A stretch of DNA of 64,000 nucleotides from Sporobacter sp963677825. Lineage in GTDB: Bacteria; Bacillota; Clostridia; Oscillospirales; Oscillospiraceae. The position numbers and the translations under genes are program-made. Numbering within the stretch: position 1 is the stretch's first letter; every line of letters starts with the position of its first letter. The stretch spans positions 434,001 through 498,000 of the forward strand of contig CAXXEF010000001.1 of the NCBI GenBank assembly GCA_963677825.2, in the 5' to 3' direction. Below are positions 34,616-43,725 of the stretch, piece after piece. Under the pieces are notes generated by a model. It was not told where the DNA came from, did not search any database, and saw only the letters and a list, made by a program, of their open reading frames with translations.

Positions 34616-35704
34616 ATGATAGGTGCGCCGACGCTCACCAATACGCAAAAAAGACTATTGCCGGAAGTAACAGCGCTTAATGTGCTGATGTGCTTGCTCG
34701 TCGTTTTTGTACACGTTTCAGCCGAACCGGTCACAGCTTTCACCGAGGGCCGGACAATTTGGGGCATCGTTTTCATACCGGCACGGCTGGCAACAATCAA
34801 TATGCGCGGCTTCGTGTTTTTAAGCGGCTTGAAGCTGTTTATTAGCCGCAAATCGCACATTAACTACGGCTCGTTTTATCTCAAACGCTTTACGCGCGTT
34901 ATTATACCGTATGTGATCATAAACATCATATACTACGTCTATTTCGTCCAACACGATTACTTTTCCTTCAACAGTGTCGATCTGCTTGGCTACATCGCAA
35001 CCGGTTCACTTGTCGCTCCGTTTTATTTTGTCATACTGATCATACAGTTTTACGCACTGACGCCTGTCTGGCGCACGATGGTCAAGCGCATCAATCCGGT
35101 TTTATATCTGATTCCGACTGCCGTGCTGACGCTCTTTTTCAGCCAGTATATGCCGGACATCATTAAGCTTGTCAGCCCCGGCACAACGTTTATCTATAAC
35201 GACAGGCTGTTCACATCCTATCTGTTTTTCTGGCTCGCCGGCTGCGCTGTCGGCGCCAATTACGACGCTGTAAAGAAGCTCATTACAGAGCATACGGGCT
35301 TCATCGTCGCGCAGTTTGTTTTTTTCGCTGCCGCTGAAGGCTTGCTGCCGTTTCTTTCCTTTTCCGGCATGCGGCAAATCGACTGGCTGGAGCCGGTGCA
35401 TTATCTATACTGCATCAGCACAATTTTATGCCTGTATACGCTTTTCACCCGCTGGTTTGAGACACGTCCGCTTCAAAACCGCCTCGTTCTGGGCATCGAC
35501 AAAGCTGCCTACGAAATATTCTTGGTTCATAGTCTTGTCATCTTTTATGTCAACGACTGGCTTTACACCCTTGGTATCGGGCATTTGTCTGTTAAATACC
35601 TGCTGCGCTTGCTTATTGTGTACCCCGTCTCAATTGGCGTGTGTCTTTTATGGCACTGGCTTAAAAAGAAAGTGAAAAAGCGGACTAAAACTGTAGCTAC
35701 ATAA
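34616..35704 (+). CDS. Membrane acyltransferase (acyltransferase 3 family)
   Basis: A 362-residue integral membrane protein with about ten hydrophobic segments. The N-terminal EVTALNVLMCLLVVFVHVSAE carries the His of the acyltransferase-3 (OafA-like) family, and FIPARLATINMRGFVFLSGLKLF fits its second block. Such proteins O-acetylate cell-wall polysaccharides or other surface molecules. The C-terminus is strongly basic (KKKVKKRTKT). It stands alone with its own terminator. Confidence 0.82.
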   Translation: MIGAPTLTNTQKRLLPEVTALNVLMCLLVVFVHVSAEPVTAFTEGRTIWGIVFIPARLATINMRGFVFLSGLKLFISRKSHINYGSFYLKRFTRVIIPYVIINIIYYVYFVQHDYFSFNSVDLLGYIATGSLVAPFYFVILIIQFYALTPVWRTMVKRINPVLYLIPTAVLTLFFSQYMPDIIKLVSPGTTFIYNDRLFTSYLFFWLAGCAVGANYDAVKKLITEHTGFIVAQFVFFAAAEGLLPFLSFSGMRQIDWLEPVHYLYCISTILCLYTLFTRWFETRPLQNRLVLGIDKAAYEIFLVHSLVIFYVNDWLYTLGIGHLSVKYLLRLLIVYPVSIGVCLLWHWLKKKVKKRTKTVAT

Positions 35705-35710
35705 AACGAC

Positions 35711-35737
35711 GCCCGCACCGTTTGGTGCGGGCATTTA
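35711..35737. terminator. Terminator between convergent genes
   Basis: GCCCGCACC and GGTGCGGGC form a nine-base stem with a GTTT loop, followed by ATTTATTT. Confidence 0.75.
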
Positions 35738-35747
35738 TTTAATGTTT

Positions 35748-36977
35748 TTATTCGCCCAGTGCGTCCAGCTGGGCAACGCGCCGTTTCTGGATCGGCAAAA
35801 TGATGATGAAGCATACCAGACCAATCAATATCGGTATCGGGACGAGCTTGAAGGTCGTTGCGAAGCTGCTGATGTCGACGACTTTGCCGCCGATCAACGG
35901 GCCCATAAACAAGCCCATATCCATTCCGATAAACAGCGTGTTACTGGCCACACTGCGCTTGAGCGGCGACTCCGACTGCAAACTCATGGCTTGTATCGTC
36001 GGCTGCGCGCCACCGACACCAAGTGCGGCAATAACGGCGCCGAGTAGGATTAGCGGCAGACTTGTCGCAAATCCGAGCACAAGAAATGCGGCACTAAATA
36101 TGACCAGACCGGGGATGATAATTGTCGCACCGCCGTATTTATCGGCCAGCCAGCCGGCAATTGGCCGTGAAAGTAGCAACATACCGGCCATGAATGTATA
36201 AAACAAATTGACATTCGCAATATTTTTTTCTGAACCAAGATTAAAGATATACGAATTGAGGATCGAATAGCCGATCATCACAAAAAACATGACAATGGCC
36301 ATCGGCGCGGCGTGTTTTGAGAGAATATTCTTATACCACGCACCGGTGCTCGCAATTTCTTCTTTCGTTTTCCGATCGGGCTTGATGACGAAACTGGGGA
36401 TCAGCGCGAGCGCGAAAATAAGCGCTGCAAAAAGAAACAGAAACGTAAAGCCGGTATCCGTATTTTTGACACGTGTGCCCCATTGGAACACCTCATAGCC
36501 AACGGCCGGGCCGATAGCCATACCGATGGCTTGCCCAATGCCGTAGATACCCATGCCGGACGCCATCTTCGCTTTCGGCAGGCTGTCACCAGCCAGCGTC
36601 ATAACGAGCGATCCCATGAAGCTGTATTGAATGCCGTTGAGAACTCGGAACGCAATGAAAAACGGGATGCTGTTGAAAAACGCGTACCCAATGTTAATCA
36701 CACAGCCGAGCATGAAAACGATGATCAACAGCTTGCGCTTATCAATTTTCGTGATCATTGGGCCGGAGACAGGGCGCATTGCCAGCGCAACAAAAAAGAA
36801 CATTCCGGTTAATAAACCCATAAAAACAGGTGTCGCACCGAGATGCTCCGCATATGTTGCTACAAGCGTATTAACGGAGAAATGTGCCATGACGAGCATT
36901 AAGTTTGCTAGTACTGTCGCGATAAAGTTTCGATTCCAAACTGTCGTTGGGGCTTGTAATGTCGATTCGGGGTTCAT
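35748..36977 (-). CDS. MFS transporter
   Basis: A 409-residue protein with twelve predicted membrane helices. The loop after helix 2 reads AMRPVSGPMITKIDKRKLL, a form of the MFS signature, and the middle loop is basic (KPDRKTKEEIAS). A second copy of the signature appears as RPIAGWLADKYGG. It belongs to the drug/metabolite efflux-like branch, with unknown substrate. GAGGAAAA precedes the ATG. Confidence 0.85.
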   Translation of the reverse strand: MNPESTLQAPTTVWNRNFIATVLANLMLVMAHFSVNTLVATYAEHLGATPVFMGLLTGMFFFVALAMRPVSGPMITKIDKRKLLIIVFMLGCVINIGYAFFNSIPFFIAFRVLNGIQYSFMGSLVMTLAGDSLPKAKMASGMGIYGIGQAIGMAIGPAVGYEVFQWGTRVKNTDTGFTFLFLFAALIFALALIPSFVIKPDRKTKEEIASTGAWYKNILSKHAAPMAIVMFFVMIGYSILNSYIFNLGSEKNIANVNLFYTFMAGMLLLSRPIAGWLADKYGGATIIIPGLVIFSAAFLVLGFATSLPLILLGAVIAALGVGGAQPTIQAMSLQSESPLKRSVASNTLFIGMDMGLFMGPLIGGKVVDISSFATTFKLVPIPILIGLVCFIIILPIQKRRVAQLDALGE

Positions 36978-37127
36978 AATTTTCCTCTTGTGCCGGTATG
37001 CCGGTTCATATATTTTTACCCATCATAACAAATACTGTAAGGCTAGTCAAAGTATTTATTGCCGGACGACAGCCGACCGCCGCCCGTCGTCACCATTGCT
37101 GTTTGCATTGCGTCTTGCATCGGTTTT

Positions 37128-37156
37128 TCATATCTCATCCTATTTTCGCATATAGT
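37128..37156 (+). promoter_or_regulatory. Candidate sigma-E promoter for spoIIID
   Basis: TCATATC (fits KMATATT at six of seven), a 14-base spacer, and CATATAGT (fits CATACAMT at six of eight) lie about 30 bases before the TTG start. spoIIID is a known sigma-E gene, which supports the reading. Confidence 0.5.
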
Positions 37157-37186
37157 CTAGCATGACTATTGCCGGGAGTGATGTGA

Positions 37187-37435
37187 TTGAAATCCAATAT
37201 TGAGGAGCGCGCCTGCGATCTGGCGGAATACATCATTGAAAGCAAAGCGACGGTGCGGTCGGCCGCGAAAAAATTCGGTATCAGCAAATCCACCGTACAT
37301 AAGGATCTGTCAGAAAGGCTCGAACACATCAACAGGCCCCTTTACCTGCAGGTCAAGGAAGTCCTGGAATACAACAAAGCCGAACGGCATATACGAGGCG
37401 GACTTGCCACAAGACTAAAATATAAAGGTATATAG
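37187..37435 (+). CDS. spoIIID: Stage III sporulation transcription factor SpoIIID
   Basis: The 82-residue regulator acts in the mother cell during sporulation. It reads IEERACDLAEYIIESKATVRSAAKKFGIS with the helix-turn-helix at about 22-40 (SKSTVHKDLSERL), then VKEVLEYNKAERHIRGGLATRLKYK, the C-terminal helix and basic tail that also contact DNA. It matches the Bacillus protein through most of its length but is shorter at the end. The TTG at 37187 is the only in-frame start, behind GGGAGTGA. A strong terminator follows. Confidence 0.95.
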   Translation: MKSNIEERACDLAEYIIESKATVRSAAKKFGISKSTVHKDLSERLEHINRPLYLQVKEVLEYNKAERHIRGGLATRLKYKGI

Positions 37436-37445
37436 ACATCGCAGC

Positions 37446-37487
37446 CAGGCAGCCCGGGCTTAATTGCGCCGGGCTGCCTGCGTTTTT
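37446..37487 (+). terminator. Terminator after spoIIID
   Basis: CAGGCAGCCCGG pairs with CCGGGCTGCCTG, then CGTTTTTG. Confidence 0.88.
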
Positions 37488-37570
37488 GTAAAATACCATG
37501 AATTTTCGTTCTTTCTACATATCGCTGAATTCCTGTTGATGATTTTATTACTTTTTACTCATCCTTTGGT

Positions 37571-37610
37571 AATAGTACACTATTGATAACAATTATTATT
37601 TACATTGTTA
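37571..37610 (+). promoter_or_regulatory. Candidate operators upstream of the MtaA-like gene
   Basis: AATAGT-AC-ACTATT (37571-37584) is a perfect inverted repeat, and TAACAAT-N10-ATTGTTA (37587-37610) is another. They lie 70-110 bases before the ATG. No regulator is known. Confidence 0.4.
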
Positions 37611-37678
37611 CTAAATAGGTAGATACTAATAGTGCAAGTATCCACATCCGGCTGATTGTTAAGATTGGAGAAAACACA

Positions 37679-38707
37679 ATGAATATGTACAACTGGATTG
37701 AGCAGGTCATTTACACCGAGCGAAAAAAAGCGATGCCCATATTGTCGTTTCCTGCCGTGCAGTATCTTTATGTTACCGTACGCGAGCTGGTGGCCGACAG
37801 TAATCATCAGGCGATCGGGATGCGTTTAATCGCCGACAATTTTGATATGCTGGCCGCGCCAAGCTACATGGACTTATCCGTCGAGGCGGAAGCCTTCGGC
37901 GCGTATACCGTCTTTAAGGCCGACGAGGTGCCTACCATCATCGGTACACTTCTCACGAACGAAGCGGATGTCGAGGCGCTCAAAATCCCGCAGATCGGCG
38001 ACGGGCGCACCGGCGAGAACGTCGAAACGATCCGCAAGGCGCAGATGCTCATCAACGACCGTCCCGTCTTCGCACAGTGTATCGGACCATTTTCACTGGC
38101 CGGACGGCTCATGAACGTCAACGACGTGATGCTGCACATCTATGAAGAGCCTGAAATGGTTCACAAGGTTCTGCGCAAGGCCACGGACTTTATCATCGCG
38201 TACGCTTCGGCGCTTAAGAGCGCCGGCGCCGACGGCATCATCATGTCCGAGCCGCTGGCCGGACTGCTCTCCCCGAACCTCGTCGACGAATTTTCGACCG
38301 TTTATGTACGCGAAATCGTCGAGACCGTTCAGGACAAGCACTGTATTTTTGTGTACCACAACTGCGGCGGCGCCGTACCGCATCTGATGGACTCGATCAT
38401 GAATACGGGTTGTTACGCGTACCACTTCGGCGATTCAGTCGACATGCGCGCGATGCTCGAAAAAACGCCGCGCAACTATCTCGTGATGGGCAACATCAGC
38501 CCGGCAAATGTTTTCAATAAGAAGTCGGTCGAGCAGATGCGCCTGGAGACGCTCAAACTGCTCACCCAATGCGGCGGTTTTAATAATTTTGTCATTTCCT
38601 CCGGCTGTGACCTCTCACCGGACGTCGATCTGGATAATGTCAAAATGTTCTTCCAGACGGCGGAGGGCTTCTATTACCGTCAAAGCTTGTGGAATATGAT
38701 TTCATAA
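37679..38707 (+). CDS. Uroporphyrinogen-decarboxylase-fold methyltransferase, MtaA/CmuA type
   Basis: A 342-residue TIM barrel. The segments FVYHNCGGAVPHLMDS (His-x-Cys) and ISSGCDLSPDVDLDNV (Cys) give the zinc ligands of the MtaA/CmuA methylcobamide methyltransferases, and GPFSLAGRLM and DGIIMSEPLAGLLSPN are family blocks. This class moves methyl groups between corrinoid proteins and coenzyme M or other thiols. The absence of a corrinoid protein or partner methyltransferase beside it leaves the substrate open. GGAG lies before the ATG. Confidence 0.82.
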   Translation: MNMYNWIEQVIYTERKKAMPILSFPAVQYLYVTVRELVADSNHQAIGMRLIADNFDMLAAPSYMDLSVEAEAFGAYTVFKADEVPTIIGTLLTNEADVEALKIPQIGDGRTGENVETIRKAQMLINDRPVFAQCIGPFSLAGRLMNVNDVMLHIYEEPEMVHKVLRKATDFIIAYASALKSAGADGIIMSEPLAGLLSPNLVDEFSTVYVREIVETVQDKHCIFVYHNCGGAVPHLMDSIMNTGCYAYHFGDSVDMRAMLEKTPRNYLVMGNISPANVFNKKSVEQMRLETLKLLTQCGGFNNFVISSGCDLSPDVDLDNVKMFFQTAEGFYYRQSLWNMIS

Positions 38708-38732
38708 TAAATCAATAATCAGAACACTGCCT

Positions 38733-38769
38733 TAAAAAAAGAAGAGCGGCCTTAACGGCTGCTCTTCTT
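38733..38769 (-). terminator. Terminator overlapping the ygiQ stop
   Basis: AAGAAGAGC pairs with GCTCTTCTT across a loop that contains the TAA. A run of T follows on the minus strand. Confidence 0.85.
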
Positions 38770-40644
38770 CTTGTTTGACTTGCTTGAAGTTCTTTTCGCT
38801 TTACTTTTGTCTTTGCTGACAGCCGCACCGCGCTGGTCCGCCGGCCTGTCGGGCCGGACGAGACAGTGTTTGCCGTAGCCGATCAGGTCTTCCCTGCCCG
38901 CTTCACGCAGCGCCTCCATTACGCGCCGGCGGTTTTGCGGGCGCTTCCATTGTAACAGCGCGCGCTGCATCGCCTTATCGCGCGGGGACTTTGGCACATA
39001 AATCGGTGTCATTGTGCGCGGATCAATTTCCGTGAAGTACATACACGTCGACAACGTACCGGGTGTCGGATAAAAATCCTGCACCTGCTCGGGCTGTACG
39101 CCGCGTTTGTTCAGGTATTCGGCGAGCCGAACGGCGTCTGAAAGCGTTGAGCCGGGATGCGAGGAGATCAGGTACGGCACAAGAAACTGCTTTTTACCGT
39201 ACCGCTCATTGAGGCGCTTGTATTTGTCCTCAAAGCGCTCATAAACGTCGTGGCTCGGCTTATTCATGATATCCAGCACATCGTCTATACAGTGCTCCGG
39301 CGCGACCTTCAGCTGACCGGAAATATGATTTTTAACAAGCTCGGCAAAAAACTCACCGGATTTGTCTTTTAGCAGATAATCAAAACGAATACCCGATCGT
39401 ACAAAAACCTTTTTGATGCCCGGGATCATGGCGATTTTACGCAATAGGCGCAGATAATCGGTATGATCCGCATCGAGATTGCTGCACGCTGACGACCCGA
39501 GGCAGCTTTTATCGCGGCACATGCCGTTTTTAAGCTGGCTTTGACACGACGGACGGCGGAAGTTTGCCGTCGGCCCGCCGACGTCGTGCACGTATCCTTT
39601 AAATTCAGGATGCTTGACGAACGCTTCGACCTCGCGTATGACCGATTCGTGGCTGCGCGCCGAGACCATCCGTCCTTGATGAAACGCCAGCGAGCAAAAA
39701 CTGCACGCGCCAAAGCAGCCGCGGTTGTGGATGACGGAAAACCGCACTTCTTCAATCGCCGCCACGCCGCCGAGCGGCGTGTACATCGGATGGACTTCGC
39801 GCGTGTACGGCAGCTCGCTGATGCGGTCGAATTCTTTCGTTGAAATCGGCATCTGCGGCGGGTTGACGATCAGCACTCGGTCGCCGACCGGCTGGACGAC
39901 GGCCTTGCCGCTCACGGGGTCGTGCTCGTCGTACTGGATCATCGCCGACGCCGCATACGCGCGTTTGTCGGACGATACGGTTTCGCAGGGCGCGCAGTCA
40001 ACGGCGTCAAACCGGCACTCGTTTTTGTCCCGCGCGATAAAAGCCGTACCGCGAATGTCCGTCAGCTTATCGACGTCTTCGCCGTCGGCAAGTCGCCGTG
40101 CGATCTCCAGTGTTGCCGTCTCTCCCATGCCGTAAACAAGCAAATCGGCCCGCGCGTCCGATAGTATCGGCCGCCGGACCTTGTCGTCCCAGTAATCATA
40201 ATGTGCAAAACGACGCAGAGACGCCTCGAGGCCCCCGACGATGATCGGCAGATCGGGAAACGCTTCGCGTACTCGGTTGCAATAAACAATGGACGCGCGG
40301 TCCGGACGCAGCCCGGCCTTATTGCCCGGCGAATACGCATCCGTACTGCGCGTTTTCTTCGCGGCCGTATAGTGCGCGACCATCGAATCGAGATTGCCAG
40401 CACCGACAAGCGCCGCGTACCGCGGACGGCCCATTGCTGAAAACGCCGCTGCGCTTTTCCAGTCCGGCTGCGCCAAAACGGCGACGCGGTATCCTGCCGC
40501 CTCCAGCACACGTCCGATGATCGCCGTACCAAAGCTCGGATGATCGACATACGCGTCGCCCGTAATGAGTAGAAAATCGTAATAGTACCAGTCACGCGCG
40601 CGCATGTCGTCACGCGAGACGGGCAAAAAGTCAAACGTCGTCAT
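38752..40644 (-). CDS. YgiQ family radical SAM protein
   Basis: A 630-residue protein of the UPF0313 family. N-terminal LLITGDAYVDHPSFGTAIIGRVLEA and AQPDWKS are typical, with the radical SAM cluster CFGACSFC in the middle, GGPTANFRRPSCQ, and a C-terminal YPTPGTLSTCMYFTE. The last 25 residues are Lys/Ser-rich and low complexity. The reaction is unknown, and YgiQ is widespread in bacteria. It overlaps the phosphatase-acetyltransferase gene by four bases (ATGA), so it belongs to the pyrK-pyrD transcript. Confidence 0.9.
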   Translation of the reverse strand: MTTFDFLPVSRDDMRARDWYYYDFLLITGDAYVDHPSFGTAIIGRVLEAAGYRVAVLAQPDWKSAAAFSAMGRPRYAALVGAGNLDSMVAHYTAAKKTRSTDAYSPGNKAGLRPDRASIVYCNRVREAFPDLPIIVGGLEASLRRFAHYDYWDDKVRRPILSDARADLLVYGMGETATLEIARRLADGEDVDKLTDIRGTAFIARDKNECRFDAVDCAPCETVSSDKRAYAASAMIQYDEHDPVSGKAVVQPVGDRVLIVNPPQMPISTKEFDRISELPYTREVHPMYTPLGGVAAIEEVRFSVIHNRGCFGACSFCSLAFHQGRMVSARSHESVIREVEAFVKHPEFKGYVHDVGGPTANFRRPSCQSQLKNGMCRDKSCLGSSACSNLDADHTDYLRLLRKIAMIPGIKKVFVRSGIRFDYLLKDKSGEFFAELVKNHISGQLKVAPEHCIDDVLDIMNKPSHDVYERFEDKYKRLNERYGKKQFLVPYLISSHPGSTLSDAVRLAEYLNKRGVQPEQVQDFYPTPGTLSTCMYFTEIDPRTMTPIYVPKSPRDKAMQRALLQWKRPQNRRRVMEALREAGREDLIGYGKHCLVRPDRPADQRGAAVSKDKSKAKRTSSKSNKKKSSR

Positions 40645-41798
40645 TGGGACGCGCCGAGGTCGATGTTCATCTCGAACTGGATGTGCCGCCCGCCAGAGCC
40701 GGTCGACTCGCCGGTCTGCTCGAAGCCGTACTTATCACAAAACCGCAGCGTGCGCGTATTACGTTCGCTGACATTCATGCGCAGCTTTTCGCGCCCAAGC
40801 TCCCGATAAACGGATACAGCCTGCCCCAGCAGCTGGACGGCAATGCCGTTGTGGCGCTTGTCCGGCGTCATATAGAAAAACTCAATCACACCGATCTTAT
40901 CGGCCTCGCTTTTTTTCGTATCGAGCTCAATCATACCGGCCGGGGTATCACCGATGAGCGCGAGCGAGACGGCGCGCGGATGCGCCTTGGTGCTCTTTTT
41001 CGCGTTATCGACCCAGCCTGCGAAGCCGCCCTCGGCGCTGCGTTCGTGGATCGATTCCCACGCGTCACGCCGGTACTGCAGGTAGGTCGGCAGATCTTCC
41101 ATCAGGTTAAACGGGACGAAACGCAGGTTTGTACTGTCGTATGTTGTGTTCTCGCGCCACCATTTTTGATGGGCAAAAGTGCTGATCTCGTCTGTAAGAT
41201 GAGAATTATCGCCATGATACTCCAGCGTCATGGCTGACGGCGTCACGCGCATCAGCGCGACGGACGTATTGTCGCTGTGTTTGACGCGGGCGACATCCTC
41301 CGGCGGTACGCCGAGCACGGCGCAGAACAGCGCCCGCAGCGCCGAGCCATGCGAAACAATGGCGATCGTCTGCCCGTCGTGGCGCGCGGCGATGGCCGTC
41401 ACAGCGGCGACAATGCGGTTTTGCAGCGTAAAATAGTCCTCCGCACCGTCGACCTGCCATATTGACGAGTTATTATTGAAATTATAGAGCTGTTCGGGCT
41501 CAAAGCGCTCGACCTCGCCCCACGTCTTATCCTCCCAAACGCCCATGTTCACTTCTTTGAGGGCCGGGACAACAATGACGCCATTTCGTCCGTTTTTCGT
41601 TATCGACGCCGCCGTTGTCAGGGCGCGGTTGAGTTCGCTCGAGTAAACCGCGTCGAGTGTGATGCCGCTAAAACGCTCTTTGAGCGCCTCGAGCTGCATC
41701 CGGCCGCGCTTGGTAATCAGGCTGTCATAATGGCCGTGGATGCGCCGGTATAAATTGCCCTCCGCCTCTGCGTGTCGGATCAGATAAATCGTTGTCAT
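40641..41798 (-). CDS. Histidine phosphatase-GNAT acetyltransferase fusion
   Basis: A 385-residue two-domain protein. Residues 1-200 form a phosphoglycerate-mutase-like histidine phosphatase with the catalytic IRHAEAEGN, VYSSELNRALTTA and VSHGSALRAL. Residues 215-385 form a GNAT acetyltransferase with YMTPDKRHNGIAVQLLGQAV (acetyl-CoA loop) and RTLRFCDKYGF. Both halves keep their key residues. The start is one base after the pyrD stop, and the end overlaps ygiQ. The role of this combination is unknown. Confidence 0.85.
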   Translation of the reverse strand: MTTIYLIRHAEAEGNLYRRIHGHYDSLITKRGRMQLEALKERFSGITLDAVYSSELNRALTTAASITKNGRNGVIVVPALKEVNMGVWEDKTWGEVERFEPEQLYNFNNNSSIWQVDGAEDYFTLQNRIVAAVTAIAARHDGQTIAIVSHGSALRALFCAVLGVPPEDVARVKHSDNTSVALMRVTPSAMTLEYHGDNSHLTDEISTFAHQKWWRENTTYDSTNLRFVPFNLMEDLPTYLQYRRDAWESIHERSAEGGFAGWVDNAKKSTKAHPRAVSLALIGDTPAGMIELDTKKSEADKIGVIEFFYMTPDKRHNGIAVQLLGQAVSVYRELGREKLRMNVSERNTRTLRFCDKYGFEQTGESTGSGGRHIQFEMNIDLGASQ

Positions 41799-41799
41799 G

Positions 41800-42711
41800 T
41801 CAGTATGGTTTGACCTTTCCAGTTAAATACGTAGCCGACGAGATCGCGTGCGCATCAAGGTACGCCTCGAGTCCCTCAATGATTGTGATCGGCGCCATTG
41901 GATCGGCAAGGATCGCCGTGCCGACCGATACAAGGCTTGCGCCGGCGAGCATCAGCTCGATCGCGTCCTCCGCCGTCGTCACGCCGCCCATCCCCATCAC
42001 CGGGATTTTGACGGCATTGGCGACTTGCCAGACCATGCGCACCGCGACCGGCAGCACGGCCGGTCCGGACAGCCCTCCGGTATTGTTGTGCAGCACCGGC
42101 CGCAGTGTCTCGATATTGATGCGCATACCAAGCAGTGTGTTGATGAGCGATACAGCGTCCGCGCCGGACGCCTCGACGGCCCGGGCGATCTCCGCGATGT
42201 CCGTGACGTTCGGCGAGAGCTTGACCATCACAGGCACGTCCGAGCGGTCTTTGACAGCGCGCGTCACTGCTGCGGCCGTCGCCGCCGACGTCCCGAAAGC
42301 AAGGCCGCCAGCCTTGACATTCGGACACGAGATGTTTACTTCAATCATGTCGACTTTTGCGTCGGACAGCTTTTGTGCCATTTCGGCGAACTCTTCGACA
42401 GTATTTCCGGAGATGTTGGCAATAATAGTTGTATCGTAACCGCGCAAAAACGGCAGTTCTTCTTGAATAAAGGCGTCAACGCCCGGATTTTGCAGTCCGA
42501 CGCTGTTTAGGATACCCATTGGGGTCTCCGCGATGCGCGGCGGCGGATTACCCAGACGCGGCGATGCCGTCAGCCCCTTGACGGCGATGCCGCCAATCCG
42601 GTTGAGATCGTAATAGTCCGCGTACTCGCGGCCAAAGCCGAACGTGCCGGACGCGGCAACAATCGGGTTTTTAAATGGTATACCCGCGAAGGAAACCGAT
42701 AAATCTGCCAT
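41800..42711 (-). CDS. pyrD: Dihydroorotate dehydrogenase B, catalytic subunit
   Basis: The 303-residue FMN enzyme oxidises dihydroorotate to orotate with PyrK. It has NPIVAASGTFGFGREY, GLQNPGVDAF, NISGNTVEEF, EVNISCPNVKAGG with the catalytic Cys, VKLSPNVTDI, NTLLGMRINIET, GLSGPAVLPVAVRMV and MGMGGVTTAEDAIE. The ATG at 42711 overlaps the pyrK stop by one base (TGATG). The type 1B form, paired with PyrK, uses NAD. Confidence 0.95.
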   Translation of the reverse strand: MADLSVSFAGIPFKNPIVAASGTFGFGREYADYYDLNRIGGIAVKGLTASPRLGNPPPRIAETPMGILNSVGLQNPGVDAFIQEELPFLRGYDTTIIANISGNTVEEFAEMAQKLSDAKVDMIEVNISCPNVKAGGLAFGTSAATAAAVTRAVKDRSDVPVMVKLSPNVTDIAEIARAVEASGADAVSLINTLLGMRINIETLRPVLHNNTGGLSGPAVLPVAVRMVWQVANAVKIPVMGMGGVTTAEDAIELMLAGASLVSVGTAILADPMAPITIIEGLEAYLDAHAISSATYLTGKVKPY

Positions 42712-43466
42712 CACCAATCGACCTCCTCGGCATTAAAAACAGGACCGTCTTTACAGACACGGCGCATGTGTGCGCCATCGTTTTCAGTCGTTTTGCAGGC
42801 ACAGACCAAACACGCGCCGACACCGCAGCCCATGCGTTCCTCTAGCGACACCTGACATGGCACGCTGTATTGCTTTGCCAAATCCGCGACGGCGCGCAGC
42901 ATCGGGCGCGGCCCGCACGCGATAACACCGTCAAATTCTCCAGACGCCAGCAGCCGTGCAGTCGGGCCGGCGACGGTTCCCTGCTCGCCCGCACTGCCGT
43001 CGTCGGTGGTGATATAGACGGCGCTGCACAGCGCGTCGTAGTCGTCTTTAAGAATGGCGGACGCCGCGTCACGATATCCGAGCACGGCCGACGTGCCGGG
43101 CCGTTGCCGCGCCGCAAAAACAAGCGGCGCCGTACCGACGCCGCCGCCGACAATCAACGGGCGCTTGAAATCCAGTGTAAAGCCGTGTCCAAGCGGTCCG
43201 AGCATATCGAGCGTGTCGCTAGGCTCACGTGCCGTCAGCCAGCGCGATCCGTCACCGCGCTTTTCAACGATCAGCGTTATTTGACTGCCGTTCACGTCGC
43301 AAATGCTGATGGGGCGGCGTAAAAGCGTGTCGCTGCCGCATTTAATATGGACAAATTGCCCGGGTGCGGCAGATGCCGCTATCTGCGGTGCGTCGAGTGT
43401 CAATCGGGTAACCGAACGTGTCAGCGGCGTGCTGCTCAGAACGGTTACGCGGCCTTGTCCGGTCAT
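42711..43466 (-). CDS. pyrK: Dihydroorotate dehydrogenase B, electron transfer subunit
   Basis: The 251-residue protein carries FAD and a 2Fe-2S cluster that link PyrD to NAD. It has PGQFVHIKCG, LLRRPISICDV (FAD binding), LIVGGGVGTAPLVFAAR (NAD site), ACGPRPMLRAV, and the cluster Cys in ERMGCGVGACLVCACK and VCKDGPVF. GAGGGGG precedes the ATG. It is the first gene of the unit that also includes pyrD, the phosphatase-acetyltransferase and ygiQ. Confidence 0.95.
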   Translation of the reverse strand: MTGQGRVTVLSSTPLTRSVTRLTLDAPQIAASAAPGQFVHIKCGSDTLLRRPISICDVNGSQITLIVEKRGDGSRWLTAREPSDTLDMLGPLGHGFTLDFKRPLIVGGGVGTAPLVFAARQRPGTSAVLGYRDAASAILKDDYDALCSAVYITTDDGSAGEQGTVAGPTARLLASGEFDGVIACGPRPMLRAVADLAKQYSVPCQVSLEERMGCGVGACLVCACKTTENDGAHMRRVCKDGPVFNAEEVDW

Positions 43467-43497
43467 CCAAAATCCCCCTCAAAATTTCATTGTTGCT

Positions 43498-43526
43498 ATT
43501 TTAACTCAAATATCTGGCCTTTACAA
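43498..43526 (-). promoter_or_regulatory. Promoter for pyrK
   Basis: On the minus strand TTGTAA, 17 bases, TAAAAT, about 30 bases before the ATG. Confidence 0.55.
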
Positions 43527-43575
43527 CAACCCGTTGTTTAATTTAACAAATTTGCCGTTTTAGATTTCGCAAACC

Positions 43576-43604
43576 TTGAAAAAATTGTGAAATTAATATA
43601 CTAT
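43576..43604 (+). promoter_or_regulatory. Promoter for the purine operon
   Basis: TTGAAA, 17 bases, TACTAT. The leader to purE is about 115 bases. I looked for a purine riboswitch core and a PurR box and did not find either. Confidence 0.5.
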
Positions 43605-43725
43605 ACTGTCAGTTCATATACTTTTAACATTTAGAGCTTGTTTACACGAAGGCGTTGTTTTTACGGCGAAATCCGGTGTTCCGGCACGTGTCTGCACGCT
43701 CTTGATTGATGCTTGGAGGTTTGGT

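Noticed and set aside
43605..43725. Purine riboswitch or PurR box upstream of purE
   Set aside because: I searched the leader for the conserved riboswitch core and the PurR repeat and found neither.
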